From the NCBI GenBank assembly GCA_016900015.1, contig JACJJM010000001.1, positions 186,001 through 250,000 of the forward strand: DNA of 64,000 bases, written 5' to 3'. Under the pieces are notes generated by a model. The model was not told the origin of the DNA and made no database searches. It was given only the letters and a program-made list of their open reading frames with translations. The stretch comes from Phocaeicola coprophilus (GTDB taxonomy: Bacteria > Bacteroidota > Bacteroidia > Bacteroidales > Bacteroidaceae). Each line of letters begins with the position of its first letter. Positions within the stretch are counted from its first letter, which is position 1. The translations under genes and the position numbers were made by a program. This document shows positions 1-8,322 of this stretch, piece after piece.

Positions 1-703
1 CCTTTCCTTTGGAGTGCGAGAGCTTTGTCAGTTTTCCGTTGCGATAGAGTATATACGCTTCTTCCTCTTTGCCAAGGCCGATGGATGTGACTACGGGAGC
101 GACGGTCGTTGAGGCTTCGAAGCTGTCGGCGGGATCTGCTCCCATGTCACCGTTTCGACTCAGTCTCTTGGCACGTATCGGGGCTATCAGGGCCTGAAGT
201 CGGCTACCGCGCGGTGCGTTGATTTGCCAGATGGCCTCTTCGCAGTCTGGCAGGGGGATGGCTACCATGCGGATGCTGTCCGCACCCCAGACAGGGTCGG
301 CCATTATATAGGTGCGTTTGCCGGGCGTGTAGCGTGCTTGACAATAGGCTGTGGAGTCTAAAGCCAGAGTGTGTCCGCCAAGGGTCAGCCGGAAAACGAT
401 GTTCCAGCTTTTGGGTTTGTTATAGATGGCAAAGACCGGCCGGTCGCTTGTCTCCAACCGATAGGCCGTGTGATTGCCATAGAGGGCGCGGGTATACCGG
501 TTTTTTCCGTTTACACAGACAAAGTCTTCGCCTTCGGGATAATATTGCAGGCGACGGGCCGTACCCCGTTGTGCCTCGTTGTAAGAGGTCGATTCGGTGT
601 AGTCGCGTCCTTCCAGCGTGGCTTGTTTGCTTGCCGGTTGGGCAGCCAGAGACAAGCCGGCGCAGAAGGCGTATGCAAGAGTGATGTGTCTTTTTATGTT
701 CAT
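1..703 (-). CDS. Partial exported protein, DUF4450-like (pectin locus)
   Basis: The frame runs off the left edge, so only the first 234 codons are visible, without a stop. It opens with a Sec signal peptide: basic MNIKR, a hydrophobic stretch to about residue 20, then AAQPAS. The mature part carries YTESTSYNEAQRGTAR and, further on, FVCVNGKNRYTRALYGN, which resemble the N-terminal region of DUF4450 proteins of Bacteroidetes pectin loci (from memory, not searched). No catalytic residues can be assigned. The start is the ATG whose complement is at 701-703, about 48 nt after the upstream stop on the same strand, so it is the last visible gene of a minus-strand operon of pectin enzymes. A periplasmic or surface enzyme or binding protein is the likely role. 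Confidence 0.55.
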   Translation of the reverse strand, partial: MNIKRHITLAYAFCAGLSLAAQPASKQATLEGRDYTESTSYNEAQRGTARRLQYYPEGEDFVCVNGKNRYTRALYGNHTAYRLETSDRPVFAIYNKPKSWNIVFRLTLGGHTLALDSTAYCQARYTPGKRTYIMADPVWGADSIRMVAIPLPDCEEAIWQINAPRGSRLQALIAPIRAKRLSRNGDMGADPADSFEASTTVAPVVTSIGLGKEEEAYILYRNGKLTKLSHSKGK

Positions 704-751
704 AAGAATTCCTCGTATGTAAGATTATCGTGTATGTGTTTTTTCTGACTG

Positions 752-2869
752 TCAGGGCATAGGCTGCAATCCTTCCCAGCGCACATCCCAGGTCCCGTCT
801 TGCGGGAATCCCGGATTGTGGGTCGTACATCCGTCCCATCCGGCACACATCATGGCCACAGCTGTGAGCAGTCCGCCATTGCCCGGCAGGTAGCAGCGCA
901 GTCGTCCGTCCTGGTAATTGTGTCCGTTGGGCAGGTATGTGTTGGTGCGTTTGTCCATTAATAAAGCGCCTACAGCTTTTTCTGGTTCGCCCAGGCGAGC
1001 CGCGTTCATGGCAGTCATCGGATAGTCCCAACCCCATGTCTTGTTCCAATTCCAGTTGTCCCAAATCCAGTCAAGTGTATTCCGCATGTAGTCAGGGCGA
1101 ATCAGGTCGTTCATCGGCAGGATGCCCACAGAACCGAGCACAGCCATGTGGTCAGACGTGAAGCGGATGTCCTTGTAGGTGTCAGTCGCTGTTTCGGCTG
1201 CCAAGTAAAGGCTATCTTCATTATAGGCCAATGGTGAAAGTTTGGCCAACAGTTCGTCCCATTGTGCGTTGCGCTCCAGTCCTTGGCGTTCGCGCCACTG
1301 TTGGGCTGTCTGCAAGGCAAAGTGCCAGTAGGAAAGTTCGAAGGGTGGATTTACAGTCTCGGCGGCACGCAGGGTTTCTTGTGCGGGGATGGCTCCTTTC
1401 AGTACATAGCGGTCACGTTCCGGTTCGTAAGTGGCAAACGAATACATGAAGCGTGCTGTTTCGTCGACCAAGCGTGCATAGCGTGCCAAGGTGCTGTCGT
1501 TCGGGTTGGCACGATAGGCCAGTTCGCTCAGGTAAATGTAGTGCGGTTGTTGCCAGATGAGGAACGAGCCGACGTTGGATGGAGCTTCCTCTCCGCTGGG
1601 ATCGGTCATCTTCATCCAGCGTACGCCGTCGAATCCTTGGCGCGCTGCTATTTCACGGGCTTTCGGTTCGGCTTTGTCATACCAGGCTAAGGTGCGTTCG
1701 AGCAATTCCGGGTGTCCCCAAAGCGGAAGCCATGACTGATGCCACCAAATCATTTCCAAATGGAATTTTCCAAACCAAGAGTTGTAGGTCAGACCTGTCT
1801 CCTGCGGAGGTGTGCTTCCGGCGCATTGGATGGCTAAGAGGTATTGGCTCAGGACGACACGGCGTTCCAGTTCCTTGGCACGAGGGTCTGTGCAATGGCT
1901 GAAATCCACGGCCGCGCCTTTGGTCCAGAAGGATTGCCACGATTGGCTTGCTGCAGCGGCGGTCTCGCCGAAGGGAGGTAGCGGCTTGTTGTCCTGTACA
2001 GGTTCTTGCGGGAGGAATTCGCATGAAAAGGAAAAGGTGCTGTCAGCAGGCAGCAGAACGAAGTAGTTTTTTTTCTTCTCTGTCAGCTTGGCTTGTCCTT
2101 CCCAAGTCAACCTGACGTAGTAGGTCGTTGAATCGAGCGAGTGGCGTATTACAGCATTTTGTGCATCCTGGCTGATGATTTGCGTCGTGTGCTTGTCATT
2201 GGAGTTCCAGTCGCAAGCATCGTCGCAGTGTCCTCCTGTAGGGTAGGGAAAATGCAGTTTGATGCCTGTCTTTGCCGGGGCAACGACAGATGCAGCAATG
2301 AGGTCGCGCTGCGGATGACATGCTGTTTCCAAATCGTAGCTTCGTCCGTTGACCGTGAAGTGACTGGTGATTTTGCCGTTCCACATGTCCAATTTCTGGT
2401 CGATGTCATGCACATCCGCCAGCTTCACGGGCTGGTCAAACTCCAGTCCTACGATACCCAGATGAAGCCGGTGGGGATTCTTGCGCAGCCAGTCACAGGC
2501 GTCCTTCTGCCGTCCCTTTTCTTTGAACTGACAGGAATACAGTTCCTTATGTCCACGTCCGAAGTCGTATTCCTTCAACACTTCTTCGGGCTTGTAGTGT
2601 TCAGGGTTCGGAAAACTGTGCCATCCCCATTGGCTCTGCGTCCCGAGGGGAACGCCTTTTTTATAGTCTTCCGGGAAAGTTTGCAGGCCGGTGATGTCGA
2701 CGGTATAGGCAAATTCGCCGTTGCCCACGGAGAGGGACGACAAGGTGTCGGGGGTTGTTACATGAGGATTGTTCCGGGTGACTAAGGCTTCGCGGTCGAT
2801 AGGCTCTTGCCCGGAAGGGGAGCAGGCTGCCAGCGTCAGGGCAACCAAAGGATAAAGAAATGATTTCAT
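752..2869 (-). CDS. Large lipoprotein, putative (alpha/alpha)6-barrel glycosidase
   Basis: A 705-residue lipoprotein. An upstream in-frame ATG exists at 2923, but the ATG at 2869 gives a clean lipoprotein signal ending LAAC at residue 16, so I use that. The C-terminal half (roughly residues 340-690) is rich in Trp and in helix-repeat motifs: FHLEMIWWHQSW, GEEAPSNVGSFLIWQQPHY, FTSDHMAVLGSVG and WGWDYPMTAMNAARLG. This pattern suits an (alpha/alpha)6 catalytic barrel such as GH65/GH95-type enzymes. The N-terminal half is probably a beta-sandwich. I do not recognise an exact CAZy family. It sits between a GH105 gene and a DUF4450-like gene, so a role on a rhamnogalacturonan oligosaccharide is likely but not shown by sequence. 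Confidence 0.6.
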   Translation of the reverse strand: MKSFLYPLVALTLAACSPSGQEPIDREALVTRNNPHVTTPDTLSSLSVGNGEFAYTVDITGLQTFPEDYKKGVPLGTQSQWGWHSFPNPEHYKPEEVLKEYDFGRGHKELYSCQFKEKGRQKDACDWLRKNPHRLHLGIVGLEFDQPVKLADVHDIDQKLDMWNGKITSHFTVNGRSYDLETACHPQRDLIAASVVAPAKTGIKLHFPYPTGGHCDDACDWNSNDKHTTQIISQDAQNAVIRHSLDSTTYYVRLTWEGQAKLTEKKKNYFVLLPADSTFSFSCEFLPQEPVQDNKPLPPFGETAAAASQSWQSFWTKGAAVDFSHCTDPRAKELERRVVLSQYLLAIQCAGSTPPQETGLTYNSWFGKFHLEMIWWHQSWLPLWGHPELLERTLAWYDKAEPKAREIAARQGFDGVRWMKMTDPSGEEAPSNVGSFLIWQQPHYIYLSELAYRANPNDSTLARYARLVDETARFMYSFATYEPERDRYVLKGAIPAQETLRAAETVNPPFELSYWHFALQTAQQWRERQGLERNAQWDELLAKLSPLAYNEDSLYLAAETATDTYKDIRFTSDHMAVLGSVGILPMNDLIRPDYMRNTLDWIWDNWNWNKTWGWDYPMTAMNAARLGEPEKAVGALLMDKRTNTYLPNGHNYQDGRLRCYLPGNGGLLTAVAMMCAGWDGCTTHNPGFPQDGTWDVRWEGLQPMP

Positions 2870-2910
2870 AAGTATTTGTTTCGATTGTTTCTGGTTTGGA
2901 TAAGAAAAGT

Positions 2911-2967
2911 GAGGATGTGCCAAAATCTATCTACGGTCTCATAATCGTAATGTTTCGACACATCCTC
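2911..2967. other. Inverted repeat in intercistronic gap
   Basis: GAGGATGTG at 2911-2919 is matched by CACATCCTC at 2959-2967, with a 39-nt loop, in the gap between the GH105 stop and the downstream lipoprotein start. It could form a hairpin in the operon mRNA and adjust relative expression. The loop is long and there is no T-tract, so it is not a standard terminator. Confidence 0.3.
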
Positions 2968-2983
2968 GGAGAAAAACTAACTA

Positions 2984-4126
2984 TCACTCAGCCTCTGCCA
3001 GCTTGTAGACTTCGCTACCTGCCAGCAAGAAGCAACCTATTCCGAAATCTTCAAAATCAGGGACACTGTCATAAGTCACAGGCTGTCCGTCTTTCGGCTC
3101 TTTGCCTGTGCCTTGCACATAGCCCAGAAAGCCGTTGTCATGTACGGCTTCTTTCACCATCGCATGCCATGCTTTTTCCACGATGGGGAGGTATTTCGCT
3201 TTGTCCAGCAGGCCGTGGTTGATACCCCAAGCCAGGCCGTAGACGAAAAGTGAGGTGCCGGTCGTCTCCTTCCCTCCGAAATGGTTCGGGTCGTGGAGGC
3301 TTACGTTCCAGAAGCCGTCTGTGCGCTGGCATTTCTTTATGGCTTCGGTCATGGTAAGGAAATCGTTCAGATAGTCGGCACGGTGTTTTTCGTCAGCCGG
3401 GATTTCATCCATGATACGTGCCAAAGCGGCATATACCCATCCGTTGCCCCGGCTCCAATAACAATTGGCTCCGTTCGGTTCTTTGTAGGGTGGGTCGAAG
3501 TCCTGGTCGCGCCACCACAAGCCGTCTTTGGGATTGAACATACCGTTGTCGCCATGTTCGTTGCGGGTGTATTCATACATGGCCCACAGTTTGTCGAAGT
3601 ATTTCTGTTCGCCCGTGAGATGTCCCATCTTGGCAAAGATAGGTCCTCCCATCTGGATGGCGTCGATCCACCACCATTCGTTCACTTGAGGTGTATTGGT
3701 GAGCATGTCGATATTGGCCCGTGTCTTGCGTATCTTTTCTGCGTCGTTGGGGCAGATGTTGTAAAGGTCCAGGTAGATTTGCCCGGGGCTGTAATTGTCG
3801 GCATGCCGTGTGGTGGTGCCGCGATGGAATCCCCACTCATGGAAGTTGGCCCATCCGAGGGCGTATTCGTAATATTCTTCAAGCGGATAGATGGAATACA
3901 TGGCTAATAAGCCTTCGTAGTAAACGGTGCGTGTCCAGATGTTGCTGGGGCGCACCTTTTTCTGAAATGAAGGCATGCGGTAGTCTGCATATTTTTTCAT
4001 GAAATAGGCATTTACTTTAGTCATGGTTCCCAAGACTTCTTTTTGCTTGAGAGGTTGTGCCCAAATGTTGCTGATGGCGAGCAGGCCGGCCAGGCACGTC
4101 AGAAGGAATATCTTTTTATGTATCAT
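2984..4126 (-). CDS. GH105 unsaturated rhamnogalacturonyl hydrolase
   Basis: 380 residues, the normal length for GH105. Signal peptide at residues 1 to about 23 (ending ISNIWA). The (alpha/alpha)6 barrel shows YYEGLLAMY, WWIDAIQMGGPIFAKMG (Asp about residue 154, matching the catalytic Asp of YteR-type enzymes), NCYWSRGNGW and ETTGTSLFVYGLAWG. Family members remove the 4,5-unsaturated uronic acid left at the non-reducing end of oligosaccharides by polysaccharide lyases, and YteR-like members act on rhamnogalacturonan I. It lies 23 nt after the stop of a second GH105 gene and is probably cotranscribed and periplasmic. No lyase gene is visible in the window, so its substrate must be made by an enzyme encoded elsewhere. 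Confidence 0.88.
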   Translation of the reverse strand: MIHKKIFLLTCLAGLLAISNIWAQPLKQKEVLGTMTKVNAYFMKKYADYRMPSFQKKVRPSNIWTRTVYYEGLLAMYSIYPLEEYYEYALGWANFHEWGFHRGTTTRHADNYSPGQIYLDLYNICPNDAEKIRKTRANIDMLTNTPQVNEWWWIDAIQMGGPIFAKMGHLTGEQKYFDKLWAMYEYTRNEHGDNGMFNPKDGLWWRDQDFDPPYKEPNGANCYWSRGNGWVYAALARIMDEIPADEKHRADYLNDFLTMTEAIKKCQRTDGFWNVSLHDPNHFGGKETTGTSLFVYGLAWGINHGLLDKAKYLPIVEKAWHAMVKEAVHDNGFLGYVQGTGKEPKDGQPVTYDSVPDFEDFGIGCFLLAGSEVYKLAEAE

Positions 4127-4149
4127 AGTTATGAGGTTGTTGTTTTTTT

Positions 4150-5379
4150 CTAGTTGTTAAATTGGCCAAGCTCCAGGCATCCCATTATGTAGGGGCCTGT
4201 AGCTTTGGCATCGTTATCTCGCATCTTTTCACCTATGTAATATTCAAAACTGCCATCACGGTAAGGATGACCCCCCAGACCGCCTACCTGGCAGCAACGG
4301 GTCAGTGTCAGCGTCCCGTCGGGATTTTCGACGAGCAACTTTTCTTTGATTCCGTTGAATGCCTTTTCGGCAACTGTGCGATATTTCTTGTCTATATATC
4401 CTTTGTTCACAGCTTTGGCATAAGCGTACATGAGTTGGGACGTGACCGAAGCTTCCGGAAAATTGCCCTCCCGTTCAGGTTGGTCGAGCACTTGATACCA
4501 TAGCCCGTCTTTGTCCTGGTATTTTGGAAGCGCTTTGGCCAAATCGCGAATGTAGGAGAGTATGTCTGCGCGCCCTTCGTGGTCCTCCGGCAGAAAGTCG
4601 AGAACGTCGACCATAGCCATAAACCACCATCCGATGCTTCGTCCCCAGAAATTAGGCGATTGGCCAGTTTCCGGATTTGCCCAGCGCTGGTGCTTGCTTT
4701 CATCCCAGGCGTGGTAGTAGAGCCCGGTCTTTGCGTCATAAGTGTATGTGTGGCACAGGCGTATTTGCCGTACAGCTTCGTCAAGCCACTTCGGCTGGTC
4801 AAACGTGGCACCATATTCTGCCATGAAAGGCGAAGCCATGTAAATGCCATCGAGCCACATTTGATGTTGGTAGATTAGCTTATGCCAAAAACCTCCTTCC
4901 AATGTACGGGGCTGACGCGAGAGCTGTTTGATTAGCAAGTCCATGGCTTTTTTATATTTCATCTTTCCTGTCTTGTGATAAAGCGGGAACAAGACTTTGC
5001 CTGAGTTGATGAAGTCGAGATTGTAAGTGCTCATATCATAGAGATGAATCTCGCCATTTTCGCTGATGAGCGTGTCTGCCCATTGTTCCACATAGTCGAA
5101 GTAACGCTGTTCGCCTGTCTCTTTCCACATGGCCAGCATCGCACAGCAGCCGACACCTTGGGCATAACCGAAAAACAGGCGTTTGCCGTGGTCAAGCTGC
5201 CAAGCTTCGGGAAAGCGTTTCATCTCCGAGTTGGCAAAACGGAGGGCATATTCTTCGTAGACATTGGCTTGGCCTTTAGGCGTCACGGCTTGGACCGGCC
5301 GGAGCTCGTCGGCGGCTGACGCCTGTGCAGGCGACAAGCAGAGCAAGGCCAAGACAAATGTGCTGAGATAGTGTTTCAT
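4150..5379 (-). CDS. GH105/GH88-type unsaturated uronyl hydrolase (second copy)
   Basis: 409 residues with a signal peptide ending ASAAD near residue 23. Barrel motifs are LFFGYAQGVGCCAMLAMW, WLDGIYMASPFMAEYG (candidate catalytic Asp about residue 176), PNFWGRSIGWWFMAMVDVL and SVTSQLMYAYAKAV. It is clearly divergent from the neighbouring GH105 gene rather than a recent duplicate, which suggests different linkage or chain-length preference. The gap to the next gene is 23 nt, so the two are almost certainly translated from one mRNA. The intergenic stretch upstream (5380-5649) carries a copy of the 22-nt modular repeat. Secreted to the periplasm by its leader. Confidence 0.86.
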   Translation of the reverse strand: MKHYLSTFVLALLCLSPAQASAADELRPVQAVTPKGQANVYEEYALRFANSEMKRFPEAWQLDHGKRLFFGYAQGVGCCAMLAMWKETGEQRYFDYVEQWADTLISENGEIHLYDMSTYNLDFINSGKVLFPLYHKTGKMKYKKAMDLLIKQLSRQPRTLEGGFWHKLIYQHQMWLDGIYMASPFMAEYGATFDQPKWLDEAVRQIRLCHTYTYDAKTGLYYHAWDESKHQRWANPETGQSPNFWGRSIGWWFMAMVDVLDFLPEDHEGRADILSYIRDLAKALPKYQDKDGLWYQVLDQPEREGNFPEASVTSQLMYAYAKAVNKGYIDKKYRTVAEKAFNGIKEKLLVENPDGTLTLTRCCQVGGLGGHPYRDGSFEYYIGEKMRDNDAKATGPYIMGCLELGQFNN

Positions 5380-5499
5380 AATCTGTATGTTTATAAAGGT
5401 TCGTATTTCGTACGGCCGTCAGGTTCGGGGCTGAGGCCTTCTCTTTTCAGTTCGCGTCGGAGGGTTTCCGGACAGGCTTAGAAGGGCGGTTGTCCCAGC

Positions 5500-5573
5500 C
5501 TTCCTTTCCGCCCGACCACGGCTTCCTTTCCGTCCGGGAGCGGACTCCTATCCGTGGTCGGGCGGAAAGGAAG
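5500..5573 (-). repeat. 22-nt modular repeat, copy 1
   Basis: Three TCCTTTCC-type cores begin at 5502, 5524 and 5546 (the last is TCCTATCC), exactly 22 nt apart, and one inverted core GGAAAGGA begins at 5564. A perfect 22-nt inverted repeat (5500-5521 against 5552-5573) closes the element; each arm joins a GGAAAGGAAG core to the box CCGACCACGG/CCGTGGTCGG. It lies 77 nt beyond the GH28 stop and about 120 nt before the GH105 start, with no coding frame. The remaining gap sequence shows nothing else I recognise. Confidence 0.85.
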
Positions 5574-5649
5574 CCGCAGAAAAGCCCGTATTTACGCTTG
5601 GGGAAGCAAGCTGCGGTGTGGAAAAGACGGGGCTGAAAGCTGATTGAGG

Positions 5650-6954
5650 TCAGTCGGTTGTTTCCACTGTCACGTTGTGCCATTGGAAATCCGTGATGAT
5701 GCTTTTGTCACATTTCGGATTCTTGGCCTCGATTTGCAGGTTTTCGAAAGTGAAGTGTTCCAGGTTGTACTGGTCTGACTTTTTCACGTCAAAAAACACG
5801 TTGCACTTCAGTTTGATGTTGCGCATGGTGACATTGTTTGCTCTGGAGACAGGCATGTCCGTGCGGCCTTTCAAATCGAAGAACTGAGTCCATGGTTTCA
5901 CGACAAGAAAACTTTTAGCATCTCCTGTGATGTCTTCCACCGAGATGTATTCGTAATGCTGGGGTGTGTCGGGACGCATTTTGAGCCATAGCAGGCGTGA
6001 CAGTCCGGTGACATTGCAATGACGCAACACGATGTTGCGGTTGTAGATAGATTCGCTGCCACATGTCAGTGCGCTGTGTGAGAAGCCGTAAGTGCAGTTT
6101 TCTATGATGATGTTGCGGTTGCCGCCGTTGTTCGGGTCTTGGTCAGCCCACGGTCCTTTTCCTCCCTTTAAGGCGATGGCGTCATCATTGACGGAGAAGT
6201 AGCAATGCTTTAAGAGCACATCCTGGCAGACATCTATATCGACAGCGTCCGAGCTGGGGGCTTTGACAGGTGCTGACGGTGCGTAGATGTACAGTCCGAG
6301 CAGTTTTACCCGTTGGCATTTGTAAAGATGAGTCGTCCAGAAGGGGGAGTTTATCAAGCGCACACCGGAAAGTTCCACGTCGTTGCTGTTTGAGATGTAG
6401 ACCAGTCGGGGGCGTAATTCATCCATGTTGGTGCATTTGGGGATGACAGCTCTTCGCAGCCAGAATGATTTCCAGTAGCGCAGCCCATTCCCGTTGATTG
6501 TGCCTTTGCCGGAGATGGTGAAACCGTCCACTTTGTCAGCATTGATTAATGCTGCAAAATATTTCAATGATTGGCCTTCGATGCGTGTGTTGACGATTGC
6601 GAAATGGCTGATGTCGTCACTGCCTTTCAACACGCCTCCCTCTTCGATGTGAAGGTGGGTTTTGGGCTTGAAAAACAGGGAGCCGCTGAGAAATGTACCT
6701 TTGGGTATGACCACCACGCCGCCGTTTTCAGCAGCTAGATCAATGACTGCCTGGATTTTCTCAGTTTGCAGTAACGTGCTATCATTGACGACGCCATAGT
6801 CTGTGATGACAAACTGTTTCCCATGGTTCTCGACCGGTGTGGGAACGCTGTTGTGAAACCAGTCAGGAATAAGAGTCCCGTCAGGGAATCTGTCTTCGCC
6901 AAAGACTGAAATGGAAACTAAGACCATACAGGCCAGCAAGAGTTTTTTCATCAT
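5650..6954 (-). CDS. GH28 polygalacturonase family protein
   Basis: 434 residues with a signal peptide (MMKKLLLACMVLVSISVFG). The right-handed beta-helix of GH28 is evident from repeated IENC/LRHC-type turns. Active-site blocks are SSDAVDID (about residue 236, in place of NTD), NDDAIALKGG (the Asp pair, about residue 260) and SHSALTCGSE (the catalytic-region His, about residue 297). The usual RIK motif is replaced by LWLKMR. GH28 enzymes cleave alpha-1,4-galacturonide or galacturonosyl-rhamnose bonds; beside GH105 and GH106 genes, rhamnogalacturonan cleavage or exo-galacturonidase activity is likely. It begins 19 nt after the AraC stop, so regulator and enzyme appear cotranscribed. Confidence 0.88.
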   Translation of the reverse strand: MMKKLLLACMVLVSISVFGEDRFPDGTLIPDWFHNSVPTPVENHGKQFVITDYGVVNDSTLLQTEKIQAVIDLAAENGGVVVIPKGTFLSGSLFFKPKTHLHIEEGGVLKGSDDISHFAIVNTRIEGQSLKYFAALINADKVDGFTISGKGTINGNGLRYWKSFWLRRAVIPKCTNMDELRPRLVYISNSNDVELSGVRLINSPFWTTHLYKCQRVKLLGLYIYAPSAPVKAPSSDAVDIDVCQDVLLKHCYFSVNDDAIALKGGKGPWADQDPNNGGNRNIIIENCTYGFSHSALTCGSESIYNRNIVLRHCNVTGLSRLLWLKMRPDTPQHYEYISVEDITGDAKSFLVVKPWTQFFDLKGRTDMPVSRANNVTMRNIKLKCNVFFDVKKSDQYNLEHFTFENLQIEAKNPKCDKSIITDFQWHNVTVETTD

Positions 6955-6973
6955 AGTGTAGTAATGTTGTGTA

Positions 6974-8017
6974 TTAACCTAATTTGGAACGTGTAACTAG
7001 ATTGGATGAATATTCTATTGTAAGATATTGGTCTGACCGGGCAACCATCAGTGCCCTGTATTCAGAAGGGGTGTATCCAGTGTGCTTTTTAAACGTCTTA
7101 TAGAAGTTTTCTATCGTGCCGCAGTTCAGCTGTGCCATCAGTTCGTTGATAGGCGTAGAGGTTGACCTCATGAGGCTTTTTAGCTTTTCAATCTTTAATT
7201 GTACGAAATAATGCGAAGGCGATATGCCACAATAGCTTTTAAATAATTTCCTGAACCAGGAATAGCTTAGTTGCAGGGACATGGCGAGCTGGTTCATGTC
7301 TAAATCGTTCATGACATTGTCCTTCATGATAGCTTTTGCTTTTTCGATTTTCTGCTCATTGCTGTTTGTTTGGACGGTCATCGGTTTCACACAGGTCAAT
7401 ATCAGTCCGACCATGTGGAGTGTGATGCCTGCCAGATAGGTTTGTTGGAAATCCTCGGCTCGATGTTGTATTTCATCTGCACGTTTGAACAAGCCTGTCA
7501 GTTCCTCATTAAGTCCGACATTCAAGATGGCATTTCTGTCTTCCAAAGGAGAGTGGAGAATGGCCTGTTCGATGATTGTGCCTTTGATATGGATATAATA
7601 GAGAACGCATCCATTTTTCTTGTCAGGTTTGAAGACATACCATGATCCTGCGGGAACCCAACAGAGCGTGCCTGCCTGGATAGTCTTGTGGTCATTCATG
7701 CATTTATTAAGGTGTAATTCTCCGCTTCCTTTGGTGACATAAATGAGAGCGTATTCATCCTGTGCAGAAGATTTGGAAATGACAAGATTTTGATGTTCCA
7801 TGCTGCTTCCCCGGCCGGTAGAAGACGGGTCGACGTGCTGTGTTCCCACGAGGCTTACCTCTAATTTTGCCATAGGGCTTGACGTAGGGGCCGTTGGTGG
7901 ATATGTCAACGCCAGACAGCGCGTGTTTTCCGCGCTATTCTTCTGTGAATAGGCTGGCGCGTGTGTGGCAATGTTGCCATACATGTCGTTAGTTAAAGAG
8001 AAGTTGTAGTTAATCAT
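6974..8017 (-). CDS. AraC-family transcriptional regulator of the pectin locus
   Basis: 347 residues from the chosen ATG at 8017; the longer frame to 8137 adds a tail made of upstream regulatory sequence, so I reject it. The N-terminal portion looks like a cupin sensor (YALIYVTKGSGELHL, AGTLCWVPAGSWYVF). The C-terminal 100 residues are a double helix-turn-helix of AraC type (LDMNQLAMSLQLSYSWFRK, then IENFYKTFKKHTGYTPSEYR). It is transcribed with the downstream GH28 and GH105 genes and divergently from the esterase-GH106-GH28 operon. Two 14-nt direct repeats lie just upstream (8075-8108). A sugar-responsive activator of both operons, and probably of itself, is the likely role. Unlike most PUL regulators it has no membrane sensor domain. 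Confidence 0.85.
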   Translation of the reverse strand: MINYNFSLTNDMYGNIATHAPAYSQKNSAENTRCLALTYPPTAPTSSPMAKLEVSLVGTQHVDPSSTGRGSSMEHQNLVISKSSAQDEYALIYVTKGSGELHLNKCMNDHKTIQAGTLCWVPAGSWYVFKPDKKNGCVLYYIHIKGTIIEQAILHSPLEDRNAILNVGLNEELTGLFKRADEIQHRAEDFQQTYLAGITLHMVGLILTCVKPMTVQTNSNEQKIEKAKAIMKDNVMNDLDMNQLAMSLQLSYSWFRKLFKSYCGISPSHYFVQLKIEKLKSLMRSTSTPINELMAQLNCGTIENFYKTFKKHTGYTPSEYRALMVARSDQYLTIEYSSNLVTRSKLG

Positions 8018-8074
8018 GGTGTTAGTTCTCTTAAAAAGTGTCGACGAAAATAGATAAAACTTCTCTTTGTGAAC

Positions 8075-8108
8075 ATGGAATTTTGTTCGTTTTGATGGAA
8101 TTTTGTTC
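8075..8108. promoter_or_regulatory. Direct-repeat operator, probable AraC site
   Basis: ATGGAATTTTGTTC occurs at 8075-8088 and again at 8095-8108, 20 nt start to start, which is about two helical turns. It lies in the 305-nt divergent region between the araC-type gene and the esterase operon. AraC-family dimers bind direct repeats on one face of the helix, so this is the best candidate operator. Binding itself is inferred. Confidence 0.55.
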
Positions 8109-8126
8109 AAATGTGCGGATTCCGAA

Positions 8127-8134
8127 CAAAAATA
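8127..8134 (-). promoter_or_regulatory. Possible -7 element for the AraC operon
   Basis: CAAAAATA on the plus strand reads TATTTTTG on the minus strand and fits the Bacteroides -7 consensus TAnnTTTG. It lies just upstream of the direct-repeat operator, with no good -33 box, as expected for an activator-dependent promoter. One short match only. Confidence 0.3.
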
Positions 8135-8322
8135 CATGGAAAAAACAGGGCGATGAGCGCCTTTTCGTATTTATTTGGGCTAACTTTATCTCCGTGAAAA
8201 AAAGCTTGGTGAAAGCAGATGCTTGAATGACGTAAAATTGTATAAATGGCAATATCTGTGATGATACTCGATTTGCCATAAGGACACAAATCAAATCTAG
8301 TAACTTTATAAAAACACAAGAT

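Noticed and set aside
420-1064. 214-codon ORF bridging the DUF4450-like gene and the glycosidase
   Set aside because: Out of frame with both genes and ignores the signal peptide at 703.
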